DNA of 64,000 bases from Alkalihalobacillus pseudalcaliphilus (GCA_001038565.1 LFJO01000001.1:203890-267889); one strand, 5' to 3'. Shown: positions 52,659 to 62,070, counted from the first letter of the stretch. The notes: generated by a model not told the origin, from the sequence alone. Numbers and translations are program-made.

Positions 52659-54215
52659 TTGTCAAAAGTGCTCTATATACCATTAGATGAAAGACCATGT
52701 AACTTGTTGTATCCTCAAGCTTTAGCAAAAATGACGGATGTAACGATGCTTGTACCTGGTCGAGATATTCTTGGTGATATGAAAGCACCAGCTCAGGTTG
52801 ATCAAGTTATCAATTGGTTAAAGCAGAATGTGGCAGATGCCGATTATGCGATTATTTCTTTAGACATGCTCTTATATGGGGGAATCGTTCCTTCTAGATT
52901 ACATACAGATTCACAGGAAGATGGTTTAAATCGATTACTTGTTTTAAAAGAATTAAAGAAAAAGAACCCGACTTTAAAATTATTGGTTTATGACTTAATC
53001 ATGCGTGTACCTGCTTATAGTAGCAGTGAAGAAGAACCTGATTATTATGAAGAGTATGGTGCTCAAATCCATCGGATAGGCTGGTTAACCGATAAACAAG
53101 GGCAAAAGCTGAGCTCTGATGAGGAATTGAGAGAACTTCAACATTTACAAAAAGAAATTCCAGAGAGTATTTGGAGTGATTATACGAAACGAAGAAAACA
53201 AAATGCATGGATCACAAAGCAAGCACTCCAGTTAGTTGAAGAAGCTTGTATTGATTATATGATTATTCCCTTAGATGATAATGCTGAATATGGGTTTTCC
53301 GCTATGGAACAACGTCAACTAGCCTATGAAATTGAAGATAGAAATCTGATGGATCAAGTTGCAGTATACCCTGGGGCAGATGAGATTGCTTGTACGTTAT
53401 TTGCTCGAGCTTTTTGTGACATAAAAGATTATGTGCCAGAAATTAGCTTACGTTATTCATCGATACACGGTCCGTTTGTGATTCCAAGATATGAGGATCG
53501 TAGTTTAGGAGAAAGTATAAAAGCACATATTACCGCAGCCGGAGGGGTCATTGTAGCAGATGAAATGAAGAATGACTTTTTATTAATGGTTCATGCACCA
53601 GCTCGTGGTCCGAAAGAAATGGCAGAATCTAGTTTCCCCTATAAGGAACGGAATCGCTCTTATATATCAGAGGTCAACCATCGGGAATTGGTGCAAGCGA
53701 TGAAGTTTTTTACATCAAAAGGAGTTAAGGTTGCTTTAGCAGATGTTGCGATTTGTAATGGTGCCGATCACTCATTATTAAAGCAACTTCATAAGGTAAA
53801 TTTGCTTGAAACACTCATTGCTTATGCTGGCTGGAATACGAGTGGTAATACTTTAGGTACTGTTATTTCTCATAGTATCATTCATGCCTATTATCAACGA
53901 AATCTGATTGAACAAGTGAAGGGTTTTGAAGAAGAGGAAAGGAAGTTCTATTATTCAAGATTAATAGAAGACTGGGGTTATCAAGCGATCGTGAGAAAGT
54001 TTATTTCTTATGAATTTCTGCCGACAATAGGGTTAACAGCACGGAATTTAGGGGGCCAAGTTGAGGAAGTAACAGAACTCATAAAAGAGAAATTAGAAGA
54101 GTTTGTCGCAACTTATCTAGAAGACTTACGATATGGGCGTGTGGAACTTGAGCATGTATATTTGCCATGGAGAAGGATGTTTGAGGTAGGGTTGTCAGTT
54201 AATTATGAAAAATAA
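52659..54215 (+). CDS. DUF4127 family protein
   Basis: About 518 residues from TTG at 52659, which follows AGAGGTGAG; an ATG at 52641 lacks a ribosome binding site. The start KVLYIPLDERPCNLLYPQ, ADYAIISLDMLLYGGIVPSR, IIPLDDNAEYGFSAMEQRQ, VYPGADEIACTLFARAF and YAGWNTSGNTLGTVISHSI are the DUF4127 signature blocks. Several conserved Asp, Glu, Arg and His residues suggest a hydrolase or lyase. It has no signal peptide. The family has no established function; in this locus it would act on an imported amino-sugar compound. Confidence 0.85.
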   Translation: MSKVLYIPLDERPCNLLYPQALAKMTDVTMLVPGRDILGDMKAPAQVDQVINWLKQNVADADYAIISLDMLLYGGIVPSRLHTDSQEDGLNRLLVLKELKKKNPTLKLLVYDLIMRVPAYSSSEEEPDYYEEYGAQIHRIGWLTDKQGQKLSSDEELRELQHLQKEIPESIWSDYTKRRKQNAWITKQALQLVEEACIDYMIIPLDDNAEYGFSAMEQRQLAYEIEDRNLMDQVAVYPGADEIACTLFARAFCDIKDYVPEISLRYSSIHGPFVIPRYEDRSLGESIKAHITAAGGVIVADEMKNDFLLMVHAPARGPKEMAESSFPYKERNRSYISEVNHRELVQAMKFFTSKGVKVALADVAICNGADHSLLKQLHKVNLLETLIAYAGWNTSGNTLGTVISHSIIHAYYQRNLIEQVKGFEEEERKFYYSRLIEDWGYQAIVRKFISYEFLPTIGLTARNLGGQVEEVTELIKEKLEEFVATYLEDLRYGRVELEHVYLPWRRMFEVGLSVNYEK

Positions 54216-54259
54216 CGGTTCATAGATTGGGATTAGCTATCAAGGGAGGAGCCGAAGTC

Positions 54260-55813
54260 ATGGAAAAATGGACGTTAAAAGAGAAGATTGGCCAAATGTT
54301 TGTTATTGCTTTTGCTGGAGAAGAGGTAACACCTGAATTACATGAAGCTATTGTGGAATGGAATATCGGTGGTGTTATTTTATTTCAAAGGAATTTGCGA
54401 GATGTGAAGAAAGTGATTCGACTAAATCGCGACATACAGGAAGTAGCCAAAAAGCATGGAAGGCCACCGTTATGGATTTCCATTGATCAAGAAGGTGGCG
54501 GAATTTCTTATTTGTGGGATGGCATGGTATTGTCACCAGGCAATATGTTAATTGGAGCAACGGGAAATAAAGCGTATGCATATGAAGCAGCAAAGAGTAT
54601 GGGGGAACAGTTAAGAAACTTGGGGTTTAACATGAATTATGCACCTAATATTGATGTGAATAACAATCCAAACAATCCGGTAATTGGTGCAAGAGCATTT
54701 GGTGACCAAGCTGATAAGGTCAGTGCTTTTGGTATAGAAGCAGTCAAAGGTTATCATGAAGCTGGCATACTTGCTGTTGCCAAACATTTCCCAGGACATG
54801 GTGATACGGAGGTCGATTCCCATTTAGGGCTACCTATTGTTGATAAATCAATCGAAGAGCTTGAAATAAATGAATTACTTCCTTTTAAAGAAAATATCGA
54901 CAGTGGATTAGAGGCGATTATGACAGCACATATCGTTTTTCCACAAATTGATCCGGAATACCCGGCTACTCTCAGTAAGCGAATTTTGCATGAGTTACTT
55001 AGGGAGAAGTATCAGTTTGATGGATTGATTATAACGGATTCTATGGAAATGCATGCCATATCAAAGTATGTGGGAAGAGAGCTAGGTGCTGTGAAAGCAA
55101 TTGAGGCAGGGGCAGACATTATTTTAGCGTGTGGTAAAGATTTAGCATCGCAGGTGGCTATGATTGAGAGAGTTATCGATGCCATTGAAGCGGAGGAATT
55201 GGAACTATTAATTGTAAATCAAGCATTACAGAGAATTCATTATAGTAAAGAGAAATGGTTATCCAACATATTAGAGCCATCTTTAGAAAAAGTTACATTA
55301 AAGCAAACCAACTATCAAGAAACGATGAAAAGGATTGCCGCAGAGGGAATTACTTTACAAAGAAATCCACAGAATTTGATTCCATTTAGTTATAACCAAC
55401 AAATTAAGATTTTGAGTCAAAGCACGTATAATGATGAGAATTATATGGGTGATAGAAAGAGTCTAGTAAAGGAAATCTTTGCTGGACCACAATATGAGGT
55501 GTTTTATCTAGAAGAGGCAAACCCAAGTCAAGTCGAGGTCAAACATTTCTTAAATTCTATTAGTGCTAGTGATGTAGTGGTTCTTTTGATTAACGAAAGA
55601 AGGAAGCTCGACCGAGCGTGGATAGAAGCGTATCAATCGATTAAACATGTAACCGCTCAAGTAGTCGTTGTGTCCTTGTGGAATCCATTTATCGACCAAA
55701 CGTATCGTGATATCATTTTTGACCATTACCTGACGACATATAGTCAAACACCAGAAGTGATGATGACCTTAAAAGAGTTACTAGAAGGGAAGCATGTTTT
55801 TGCAGGAAAATAG
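54260..55813 (+). CDS. Glycoside hydrolase family 3, beta-N-acetylhexosaminidase (NagZ-like)
   Basis: About 517 residues, cytoplasmic. The TIM barrel has GGVILFQRNLRD, ISIDQEGGGISYLWDGMVLS, NMNYAPNIDVNNNPNNPVIG and the NagZ-type catalytic dyad loop KHFPGHGDTEVDSHLGLP. The nucleophile is Asp260 in IITDSMEMHAI. A shortened C-terminal GH3 domain follows. Enzymes with the H-x-D loop cleave terminal beta-GlcNAc or similar residues from oligosaccharides or muropeptides. The ATG at 54260 follows GGGAGG. Absence of a signal peptide means that it works after import. Confidence 0.9.
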   Translation: MEKWTLKEKIGQMFVIAFAGEEVTPELHEAIVEWNIGGVILFQRNLRDVKKVIRLNRDIQEVAKKHGRPPLWISIDQEGGGISYLWDGMVLSPGNMLIGATGNKAYAYEAAKSMGEQLRNLGFNMNYAPNIDVNNNPNNPVIGARAFGDQADKVSAFGIEAVKGYHEAGILAVAKHFPGHGDTEVDSHLGLPIVDKSIEELEINELLPFKENIDSGLEAIMTAHIVFPQIDPEYPATLSKRILHELLREKYQFDGLIITDSMEMHAISKYVGRELGAVKAIEAGADIILACGKDLASQVAMIERVIDAIEAEELELLIVNQALQRIHYSKEKWLSNILEPSLEKVTLKQTNYQETMKRIAAEGITLQRNPQNLIPFSYNQQIKILSQSTYNDENYMGDRKSLVKEIFAGPQYEVFYLEEANPSQVEVKHFLNSISASDVVVLLINERRKLDRAWIEAYQSIKHVTAQVVVVSLWNPFIDQTYRDIIFDHYLTTYSQTPEVMMTLKELLEGKHVFAGK

Positions 55814-55856
55814 TCAACCGTTTTAAAGCCTTTAGCTTGTAAGGGGTGTATCAAAT

Positions 55857-56786
55857 ATGAATGATTATGCGATAGGAATTGATATCGGTGGGACTAAAAT
55901 TGCTGCTGGTATTATTGGCAAGGATGGTACTGTGGTTGCGAAAGAGAGAATTCCGACTTCTCAATTGGGATCGTCTCAATTGATTGAGCATGTATTGACG
56001 CTAATTCGGTTGTTAAAAGCAAAAGCAGCCGAATTGAATTGTCCTATAAAAGGGATTGGCTTAGGCAGTGCGGGTCAAGTTCATGTGAGAAGAGGTGAAA
56101 TTCTCTCAGCGACTTCGAATATTAGCGGTTGGTCGGGCGTGACACTAAAAAAGGTCATCGAGGAACATTATCGATTACCTGTCTTTATAGATAACGATGT
56201 CCAAGTCATGGCATTGGCCGAGAAGAGATTAGGAGCAGCTGTTGCTTATCAACATTTTATTTGCTTGGCGCTTGGAACAGGTGTAGGTGGAGGGATCTAC
56301 ATGGATAATAAGCGTCTGCAAGGTACTTGGGGAGGAGCGGCAGAGCTAGGTCATACCTCAATTGATTATCAAGGTGACTTATGTAATTGTGGATTAAGAG
56401 GTTGTTTAGAAACTTTTGCTTCAGGTACATGGATAGCGAAAAAAATGAATGACCTGCAAAAGCCAGTAGCAGAAAAGCGACCATTAACAAGTGAGCAAGT
56501 ATTTGACCTCTACCATGAGGGCAACAAAGATGCCAAGCAAGTGGTTAATAGAATGGTTACGGGTCTGTCTTACGGAATCATTAACTTGGTCCATACGTTT
56601 AATCCAGAAGCCATTATTTTAGGAGGCGGTGTGATGGATCATAATGACTGGATCGTTTCACTTGTCCAAAAATTTATCTCAGGAAAAGGCCTCATTCGCT
56701 TAATGGAGTCAGTGGAAATAAAAAAAGCAGAACTAGGCAGTGAGGCAGGATTAATTGGTGCTGGTTTGCAAGTCTTTTATCCGTAA
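55857..56786 (+). CDS. ROK-family sugar kinase
   Basis: 309 residues. ATP-binding motif GIDIGGTKIAAGII at the N-terminus, catalytic Asp in VFIDNDVQVMALAE, GTGVGGGIYMDNK, and the zinc-binding sequence CNCGLRGCLE. ROK kinases phosphorylate glucose, ManNAc or GlcNAc at O6. With nanE in the same operon, ManNAc or GlcNAc is the most likely substrate. Last gene of the operon, followed by a terminator. Confidence 0.9.
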   Translation: MNDYAIGIDIGGTKIAAGIIGKDGTVVAKERIPTSQLGSSQLIEHVLTLIRLLKAKAAELNCPIKGIGLGSAGQVHVRRGEILSATSNISGWSGVTLKKVIEEHYRLPVFIDNDVQVMALAEKRLGAAVAYQHFICLALGTGVGGGIYMDNKRLQGTWGGAAELGHTSIDYQGDLCNCGLRGCLETFASGTWIAKKMNDLQKPVAEKRPLTSEQVFDLYHEGNKDAKQVVNRMVTGLSYGIINLVHTFNPEAIILGGGVMDHNDWIVSLVQKFISGKGLIRLMESVEIKKAELGSEAGLIGAGLQVFYP

Positions 56787-56808
56787 ATATACGAATTCTT
56801 TCATAACT

Positions 56809-56837
56809 AACCTCTCGATTTTAGGGAGGTTTTTTGT
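56809..56837 (+). terminator. Terminator of the glycan-use operon
   Basis: The stem AACCTC / GAGGTT with further inner pairs, followed by T6. Confidence 0.8.
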
Positions 56838-56908
56838 ATATGAAAGTTACATGGGTGGTGCACATTTCTCGAGATAACTTGACCTTTTTGGTCTTTGTTT
56901 TTGGTCCG

Positions 56909-56974
56909 TTTTTGAAAATCGAAATGACCTCACAGACGAATGAATTTGTCTGAAGGTTCATTTCTATTTTCAAA
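56909..56974. repeat. Long imperfect hairpin
   Basis: TTTTTGAAAATCGAAATGA pairs with TCATTTCTATTTTCAAAA, continuing inward through CAGAC/GTCTG. The arms are about 29 bp with a few mismatches. Not in a gene. Confidence 0.65.
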
Positions 56975-57029
56975 ACTTCACACAGTCGCGTGAAGTAGCC
57001 AAGCAAGCCGGCTAACGGTCCAAAAACAC

Positions 57030-57300
57030 TTCGATTTTAGATGCTAATCCTGTTGAGTTACTACTGTCTCTTTTTTGTTTTTGGTGGCTGTTTGTGCGGT
57101 GCGTTCAATCTTTTTGGGCAAGCCCTTGCGGGCAACTCCCAAAAAGAGGTGGGGTTACGGCAAAATGTGAGAATTCTCAAAACCGTTATTAAATGAAAAG
57201 CCACCAGTAAAGAGAAAACCGCACTTGCATGTTTGTTGGTGGTGAAGTGAATCGGGCTTCGTCATGTGGTTTTTGTATGAACTGATGTATGTAATTAGTC
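57030..57300 (-). repeat. Dispersed intergenic repeat, accessory copy
   Basis: It contains TTGGTGGCTGTTT, the hairpin CTTTTTGGG...CCCAAAAAG (57109-57148), TGTTGGTGGTGAAGTGAATC and the boundary-like TTTTGTATGAACTGATGT (57271-57288). The same blocks recur near 62140-62220 and, inverted, near 6425-6470 and 19070-19130. No gene. Confidence 0.6.
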
Positions 57301-57402
57301 ATGAGCTGGATAGCTGAGATTAATCTACATCGTCAACATCTACCCTGCTCTTTGGTTTCTATTCCTAAAATATGCCATAATAAATAGAGGAGGGTGAGGG
57401 AG

Positions 57403-58113
57403 ATGGAGCAAAAAATTATGATTGTTGAAGATGACCCTAAGATAGCGGAACATTTGAAACAGGCACTTGAAAAGTATGGATTTGAGGTATCGGTTGTCCT
57501 TCAATTTCATAATGTCTTACAAGAGTTTCAAATCATGAATCCGCAGTTAGTGCTATTAGATATTAATTTGCCAAGTTATGATGGGTTTTATTGGTGTAGA
57601 CAAATTCGTAAGGAATCGGTATGTCCGGTAATTTTTATATCAGCTAGAACAGGGGAAATGGATCAGGTCATGGCTTTGGAGAACGGTGGGGATGATTTTG
57701 TAACCAAACCTTTTTCTACAGAAGTTGTTATTGCCAAAGTGAAAAGTCAGTTAAGAAGAGCATACGGTGAATATGCCGCTGTACAATCAGAGAATATTCT
57801 AGAGGAGAATGGGTTGAAGCTTTTTCCGGAACGGTTGACGATGCAGTTTGCCACAGAAGAAGTTCAACTCACAAAAAAAGAGACAGATATTTTAGCGTAT
57901 CTTATGGAGCGCTATCCGAAAGTAGCAGGGCGTGAAGGGTTATTACACAAACTCTGGGATGATGAGGCATTTGTTGATGAGAATACATTAAATGTTAATA
58001 TTACACGTGTAAGAAAAAAGCTCCAAATTTTTGGCATTGAAGACGCCATTGAAACGGTTCGAGGTGTTGGTTACTTGCTTAAGGTTACATGGGACTCCGG
58101 TGATGGACGATGA
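57403..58113 (+). CDS. BceR-like response regulator
   Basis: 236 residues, OmpR type. The receiver domain has acidic residues VEDDPKIAE, the phosphorylated Asp53 in LVLLDINLPSYDG, ISARTGEMDQ and the Lys in VTKPFST. The winged-helix domain (about 140-235) contains KKETDILAYLMERYPKVAGR and TLNVNITRVRKKLQ. It belongs to the regulators of peptide-antibiotic (Bce/Psd-type) modules. The ATG at 57403 follows GAGGAGG. The stop overlaps the kinase start. Confidence 0.92.
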   Translation: MEQKIMIVEDDPKIAEHLKQALEKYGFEVSVVLQFHNVLQEFQIMNPQLVLLDINLPSYDGFYWCRQIRKESVCPVIFISARTGEMDQVMALENGGDDFVTKPFSTEVVIAKVKSQLRRAYGEYAAVQSENILEENGLKLFPERLTMQFATEEVQLTKKETDILAYLMERYPKVAGREGLLHKLWDDEAFVDENTLNVNITRVRKKLQIFGIEDAIETVRGVGYLLKVTWDSGDGR

Positions 58114-59111
58114 TGTTGTTTCTAAGGGAATATAAGTCATTATTGTTGATGCAGCTCCTTCAATATACGGTTATTTTCTCGATATTTTGGTTGGCGGGTT
58201 ATCGGGATTGGCTCTTATTATTTTATTCACTATTTCTAGGGTTCGTTATTTTGATCGTCTATATCTTTTATTATTATTTTACGAGAAAGAGCTATTACAA
58301 ACGCTTACAGACTCCATTCCAATCACTAGATGAATCGTATGCTCACACTAACACAACACCGATTTCGAACGCTTTTGACGAACGCGTCAAGGAGCAATAT
58401 CAATTTTATCGTGAGAAATTGAAAGAGCTAGAAGGACAGCAAGAGGAACAATTGAAATTTATGAATCAGTGGGTTCATCAAATGAAAACCCCCTTATCTG
58501 TCGTTCAGCTTATGTCGGAGGAGATGGATGAGCCTTATGCATCTGATCTACGTGCTGAGACGGATCGAATAAAACAAGGGCTGGATACAGTCTTATATAT
58601 GTCACGACTAAGTACGATTGAGCAGGATTTCCACGTGGAGGAGATAAAATTAACGTCACTAATCCGAGAAGTAATGAATGAGCATCGACGTTATTTCATT
58701 AGGCACCAAGTCTATCCAAAACTACATACTACGAAAGAGCCGATTATCGTTAAAAGTGATGAGAAGTGGTTGTATTTTATTCTCGTTCAGGTCATTTTAA
58801 ATGCTGTTAAATACTCGGCTGAACAATCATCCAAGCTCGACTTAGCACTTTATGATCGTGATGCTGATTTAGTTTTGGAAGTCTGCGACTATGGAATTGG
58901 AATCCCAGCAAGCGATAGAGAAAGAATTTTTGACCCGTTTTTTACAGGGGAAAACGGTCGTAAGTTTCGGGAATCTACAGGAATGGGCTTGTATTTGGTA
59001 AAGGAAGTCACAAGTTTTTTAGGCCATCGCCTAGAGGTTGAGACTGAGGTAGGGAAGGGTACAAGCTTTCGCATTATTTTCTCCGAGACTCAATACCTTA
59101 CATTAATGTAA
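58110..59111 (+). CDS. BceS-like intramembrane-sensing histidine kinase
   Basis: 333 residues. Two helices joined by a very short loop (QLLQYTVIFSIFWLAGYRDW, LLFYSLFLGFVILIVYIFYY), so there is no extracellular sensor domain. The phosphoacceptor His123 is in NQWVHQMKTPLSVVQ, which differs from the usual H-E pair in the way typical of BceS. ATP-binding boxes VILNAVKYS, DYGIGIPASD and STGMGLYLVKEV follow. In Bce modules the kinase is driven by the transporter. The gene ends inside a regulator-binding palindrome. Confidence 0.92.
   Translation: MMLFLREYKSLLLMQLLQYTVIFSIFWLAGYRDWLLLFYSLFLGFVILIVYIFYYYFTRKSYYKRLQTPFQSLDESYAHTNTTPISNAFDERVKEQYQFYREKLKELEGQQEEQLKFMNQWVHQMKTPLSVVQLMSEEMDEPYASDLRAETDRIKQGLDTVLYMSRLSTIEQDFHVEEIKLTSLIREVMNEHRRYFIRHQVYPKLHTTKEPIIVKSDEKWLYFILVQVILNAVKYSAEQSSKLDLALYDRDADLVLEVCDYGIGIPASDRERIFDPFFTGENGRKFRESTGMGLYLVKEVTSFLGHRLEVETEVGKGTSFRIIFSETQYLTLM
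59098..59111 (+). promoter_or_regulatory. BceR-type operator upstream of the transporter genes
   Basis: TTACA-TTAA-TGTAA matches the BceR-family consensus TNACA-N4-TGTAA exactly and lies in an 18-bp perfect palindrome (59096-59113). It covers the last codons of the kinase gene and is 97 bases upstream of the ATPase gene. Confidence 0.75.
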
Positions 59112-59207
59112 GGAAACTGAAAGAACAATCGATAGGAGTATTCCCTTTGTATTAAGTACACTATGGATAAAGAAACGACTTATCTATGAAGGGAAAGGGT
59201 GGATAAT

Positions 59208-59972
59208 ATGCTAACTGTAAAAAATGTCAGCAAAATATATGAAGGTAAAGTGACGTACCAGGCCTTGAATGATATTAATTTGACGGTGAAATCAGGGGAA
59301 TTTGTCGGCATAATGGGGCCATCAGGTAGTGGAAAGACAACCTTATTAAACTTAATTGCCACGATTGATAAACCGACAACCGGTCAAATCCTCATTAATA
59401 ACGGGCAGCCACATCTACTTAAACGTAATGACTTAGCCAAATTTCGCCGTAACGAATTAGGGTTTGTTTTTCAGGACTTTAATTTATTACACACCTTAAC
59501 AGTGGAAGAAAATATCGTTCTACCATTAACGCTTGAAAAGGCGAAGGTGAAGGTAATGAAACAGAAGGCGGCCGATATTGCAGAGAAGCTTGGTATTACA
59601 TCTATTATGAAAAAGAGAACATATGAAATTTCGGGTGGTCAAGCTCAACGTGTTGCTGTGGCTAGAGCGATGATTCATGAGCCTAAACTTTTACTTGCAG
59701 ATGAACCGACAGGAAACTTGGATTCAAAATCCTCTAAAGATGTGATGGAGCTATTACAAAGCATTAATCAAAATGAAGAAGCAACTATGATGCTCGTTAC
59801 CCATGATCCTTTAGCGGCAAGCTATTGTGACCGCGTCATTTTTATCCGGGATGGGAAGCTGTATTCTGAAATGTATCGTGGTGAGAATCGTCAAGCCTTC
59901 TTCCAAAAGATTATTGATACACTGTCATTATTAGGAGGGAACGCACATGACCTTTCGTCAGTTCGCCTTTAA
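59208..59972 (+). CDS. BceA-like ABC transporter ATPase
   Basis: 254 residues. Walker A GPSGSGKTTLL, signature ISGGQAQRVAVARA, Walker B LLLADEPTGNLDS and switch His in VTHDPLAA are intact, as in MacB/BceA-type ATPases. The ATG at 59208 follows AAAGGGTGG; GTG at 59199 lies in that site. The end overlaps the permease gene by 26 bases, so translation is coupled. Confidence 0.94.
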   Translation: MLTVKNVSKIYEGKVTYQALNDINLTVKSGEFVGIMGPSGSGKTTLLNLIATIDKPTTGQILINNGQPHLLKRNDLAKFRRNELGFVFQDFNLLHTLTVEENIVLPLTLEKAKVKVMKQKAADIAEKLGITSIMKKRTYEISGGQAQRVAVARAMIHEPKLLLADEPTGNLDSKSSKDVMELLQSINQNEEATMMLVTHDPLAASYCDRVIFIRDGKLYSEMYRGENRQAFFQKIIDTLSLLGGNAHDLSSVRL

Positions 59973-61860
59973 TAATGTAACAAGAAATAAACGTCTCTAT
60001 ATTGCTTATTTCTTGAGTAGTATGTTTATGGTGATGGTATTTTTTACATTTGCGATTTTTGCCTATCATCCTATGCTTAATTCCCCTGATATGCTAGATG
60101 GATTAAATGAACAAGCAAGAGTGGGGATGAATGTCGCACAAGTAATCATTTATTTGTTCTCTATCTTTTTTGTGCTTTATTCTATGAGTTCTTTTTTAAA
60201 GTCAAGGAAAAAAGAATTTGGGCTTTTGATCATGCAAGGGATGAGTCCAAGGCAAATGCGTTCTTTAGTTTTTATGGAGAATATGATTATTGGCTTTTTT
60301 GCAACGATTGGTGGGGTAGCACTAGGCCTTATTTTCGCTAAGGCGATCATGCTTATTGCTGAAAATGTCCTTGTGCTTCGAGAGAGCTTAGTTTTTTATT
60401 TACCTACTCAAGCGATTGTCACAACGGTCATTGCTTTCATTCTATTATTTGTGCTCATCTCTTTCTTTGTTTCTTTTGTACTTAGAAAAGATCCGCTCGT
60501 TGATTTAATAAAGGGTGATAAGAAAACGAGGGGCGAACCGAAAGCTTCATTCCTGCTAAGTATTTTAACTTTGTTGTTATTAGGTGTCGGTTACTATCTT
60601 GCCATTACCGCACATGGGTCTACGGTCATTTTCGTTATGGTACCCGTTATTATTCTAGTTATTATCGGTACGTACTTTTTATTTACGCAATTAAGTGTTT
60701 TTTTGATTAAGTTCTTAAAGAAAAGACCGAACTTTTATTGGAAAGAAACGAATATGTTGTTGTTTTCAGACTTAACCTATCGAATGAAAGATAATGCGAG
60801 GACTTTTTTTATGGTCGCGATTATTTCAACGGTGGCATTTAGTGCGATTGGAACGTTGTATGGTGTTCAAACGATGATTACTAGTCAGTTTTATTCTGTT
60901 AATCCTACTTTAAGCTATACGGCCAGTTTGGATGATGAACAAGAGGTTGAGGCCATTTCAGGAGATATAGGTGCTATTAATGAGGTTTTCCAAAAATATG
61001 ACGTAGAAACAGAAAACATCGAAATGATTCGTTCGTTCTATGAAGTCGAAAGTACAATGAATAATCATTTAATGATCGTTACACAAACCGAGTTTAATGA
61101 TATGGCTCATTTATTAGGTCAAGAAAAGGTTGAACTTGGTGAAGAGGAAATTGTGGTAGCTGCTTTAGCGGATGGGTATATGGGAACAATGGTTGAGGAG
61201 CAATTAGAGGTGCCGTTGTCATTCACCGAAGTGGGTGCTATTTTACCAAAGCAAGAGATTTTTTATAATGAAGTATTAGGGAATTTTGTCTACTATATTA
61301 TTCCTGATGAGCTTCGTGATCAGATTGCACATCAGAAGACGAGTGAGAGTCTATACTATGTATGGCAAGCCGACGATTTAGTGGATAAAGATACGCTTTA
61401 CCAAATTGGGGATGATGTAGACAATTTGGTTCCTTCTTATAAAACATTTGCGACTGAATACACAACGGTATTATTTAAGCAGAGTTTTGGGCAGTTATTA
61501 TTTATCGGGTTATTTATAGGGATTGTCTTCTTTGTTTGCTCGGGTAGCTTCTTATATTTCCGTTTATACAGTGATCTTGATGATGATAAGGAAAAATTCA
61601 AATCGATTGCTAAAATGGGGTTAACGGATAAAGAGTTGAAGAAAGTGCTGAATAAGCAAATTACTTTATTATTTTTTGCACCTATTATTGTGGCCCTTAT
61701 TCATGGGTTTGTTGCCCTGAATGCATTGTCTAATGCTTTCCAATACAATTTATTTGCTGAAATTGCGCTTATTCTAGCGGCATTTGCTTTGATTCAAATC
61801 GTTTATTATTTTATTGTTCGTTATTTTTACTCTAAACAAATTCGTGAAGCTATTTCGTGA
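59947..61860 (+). CDS. BceB-like ABC transporter permease
   Basis: 637 residues. The FtsX-like module starts FRQFAFNNVTRNKRLYIAYF. About ten helices are present, with a large extracellular domain of about 200 residues between helices seven and eight (roughly 300-510; SVNPTLSYTASLDDEQEVEA at its start), the hallmark of Bce-type transporters that bind or remove peptide antibiotics. The start follows GGAGGG. No terminator is obvious after it; a repeat block begins at once. Confidence 0.93.
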   Translation: MTFRQFAFNNVTRNKRLYIAYFLSSMFMVMVFFTFAIFAYHPMLNSPDMLDGLNEQARVGMNVAQVIIYLFSIFFVLYSMSSFLKSRKKEFGLLIMQGMSPRQMRSLVFMENMIIGFFATIGGVALGLIFAKAIMLIAENVLVLRESLVFYLPTQAIVTTVIAFILLFVLISFFVSFVLRKDPLVDLIKGDKKTRGEPKASFLLSILTLLLLGVGYYLAITAHGSTVIFVMVPVIILVIIGTYFLFTQLSVFLIKFLKKRPNFYWKETNMLLFSDLTYRMKDNARTFFMVAIISTVAFSAIGTLYGVQTMITSQFYSVNPTLSYTASLDDEQEVEAISGDIGAINEVFQKYDVETENIEMIRSFYEVESTMNNHLMIVTQTEFNDMAHLLGQEKVELGEEEIVVAALADGYMGTMVEEQLEVPLSFTEVGAILPKQEIFYNEVLGNFVYYIIPDELRDQIAHQKTSESLYYVWQADDLVDKDTLYQIGDDVDNLVPSYKTFATEYTTVLFKQSFGQLLFIGLFIGIVFFVCSGSFLYFRLYSDLDDDKEKFKSIAKMGLTDKELKKVLNKQITLLFFAPIIVALIHGFVALNALSNAFQYNLFAEIALILAAFALIQIVYYFIVRYFYSKQIREAIS

Positions 61861-62070
61861 GTTTTGTATGAAAGTGTACTAAAGCTCATGTGCTCTTCTT
61901 CGAAGATCGCTGCGGGAATGGGGGCACGCTTTCCGCAGGCGGGCGCTGAGCTAACTTGCTATCGCAAGTGGATCTCAGCCTGCCCTCTCCTCCTGCAGGA
62001 GTCGGCCTCCCCATTCCCTCCGCTCGGGTTGGTGCAGGCTTCTTGGTTCATTCACTTCTCATACAAATCA
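61861..62070 (-). repeat. Dispersed repeat family C, inverted copy
   Basis: The reverse complement of the 19960-20133 segment: boundary motif TTTTGTATGAAAGTGTACT (61862-61880), TCTTCGAAGATCGCTGCGGG, AATGGGGGCACGCTTTCCGC, CCCCATTCCCTCCGCTCGGG. A short open frame across it is not a gene. Confidence 0.75.
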
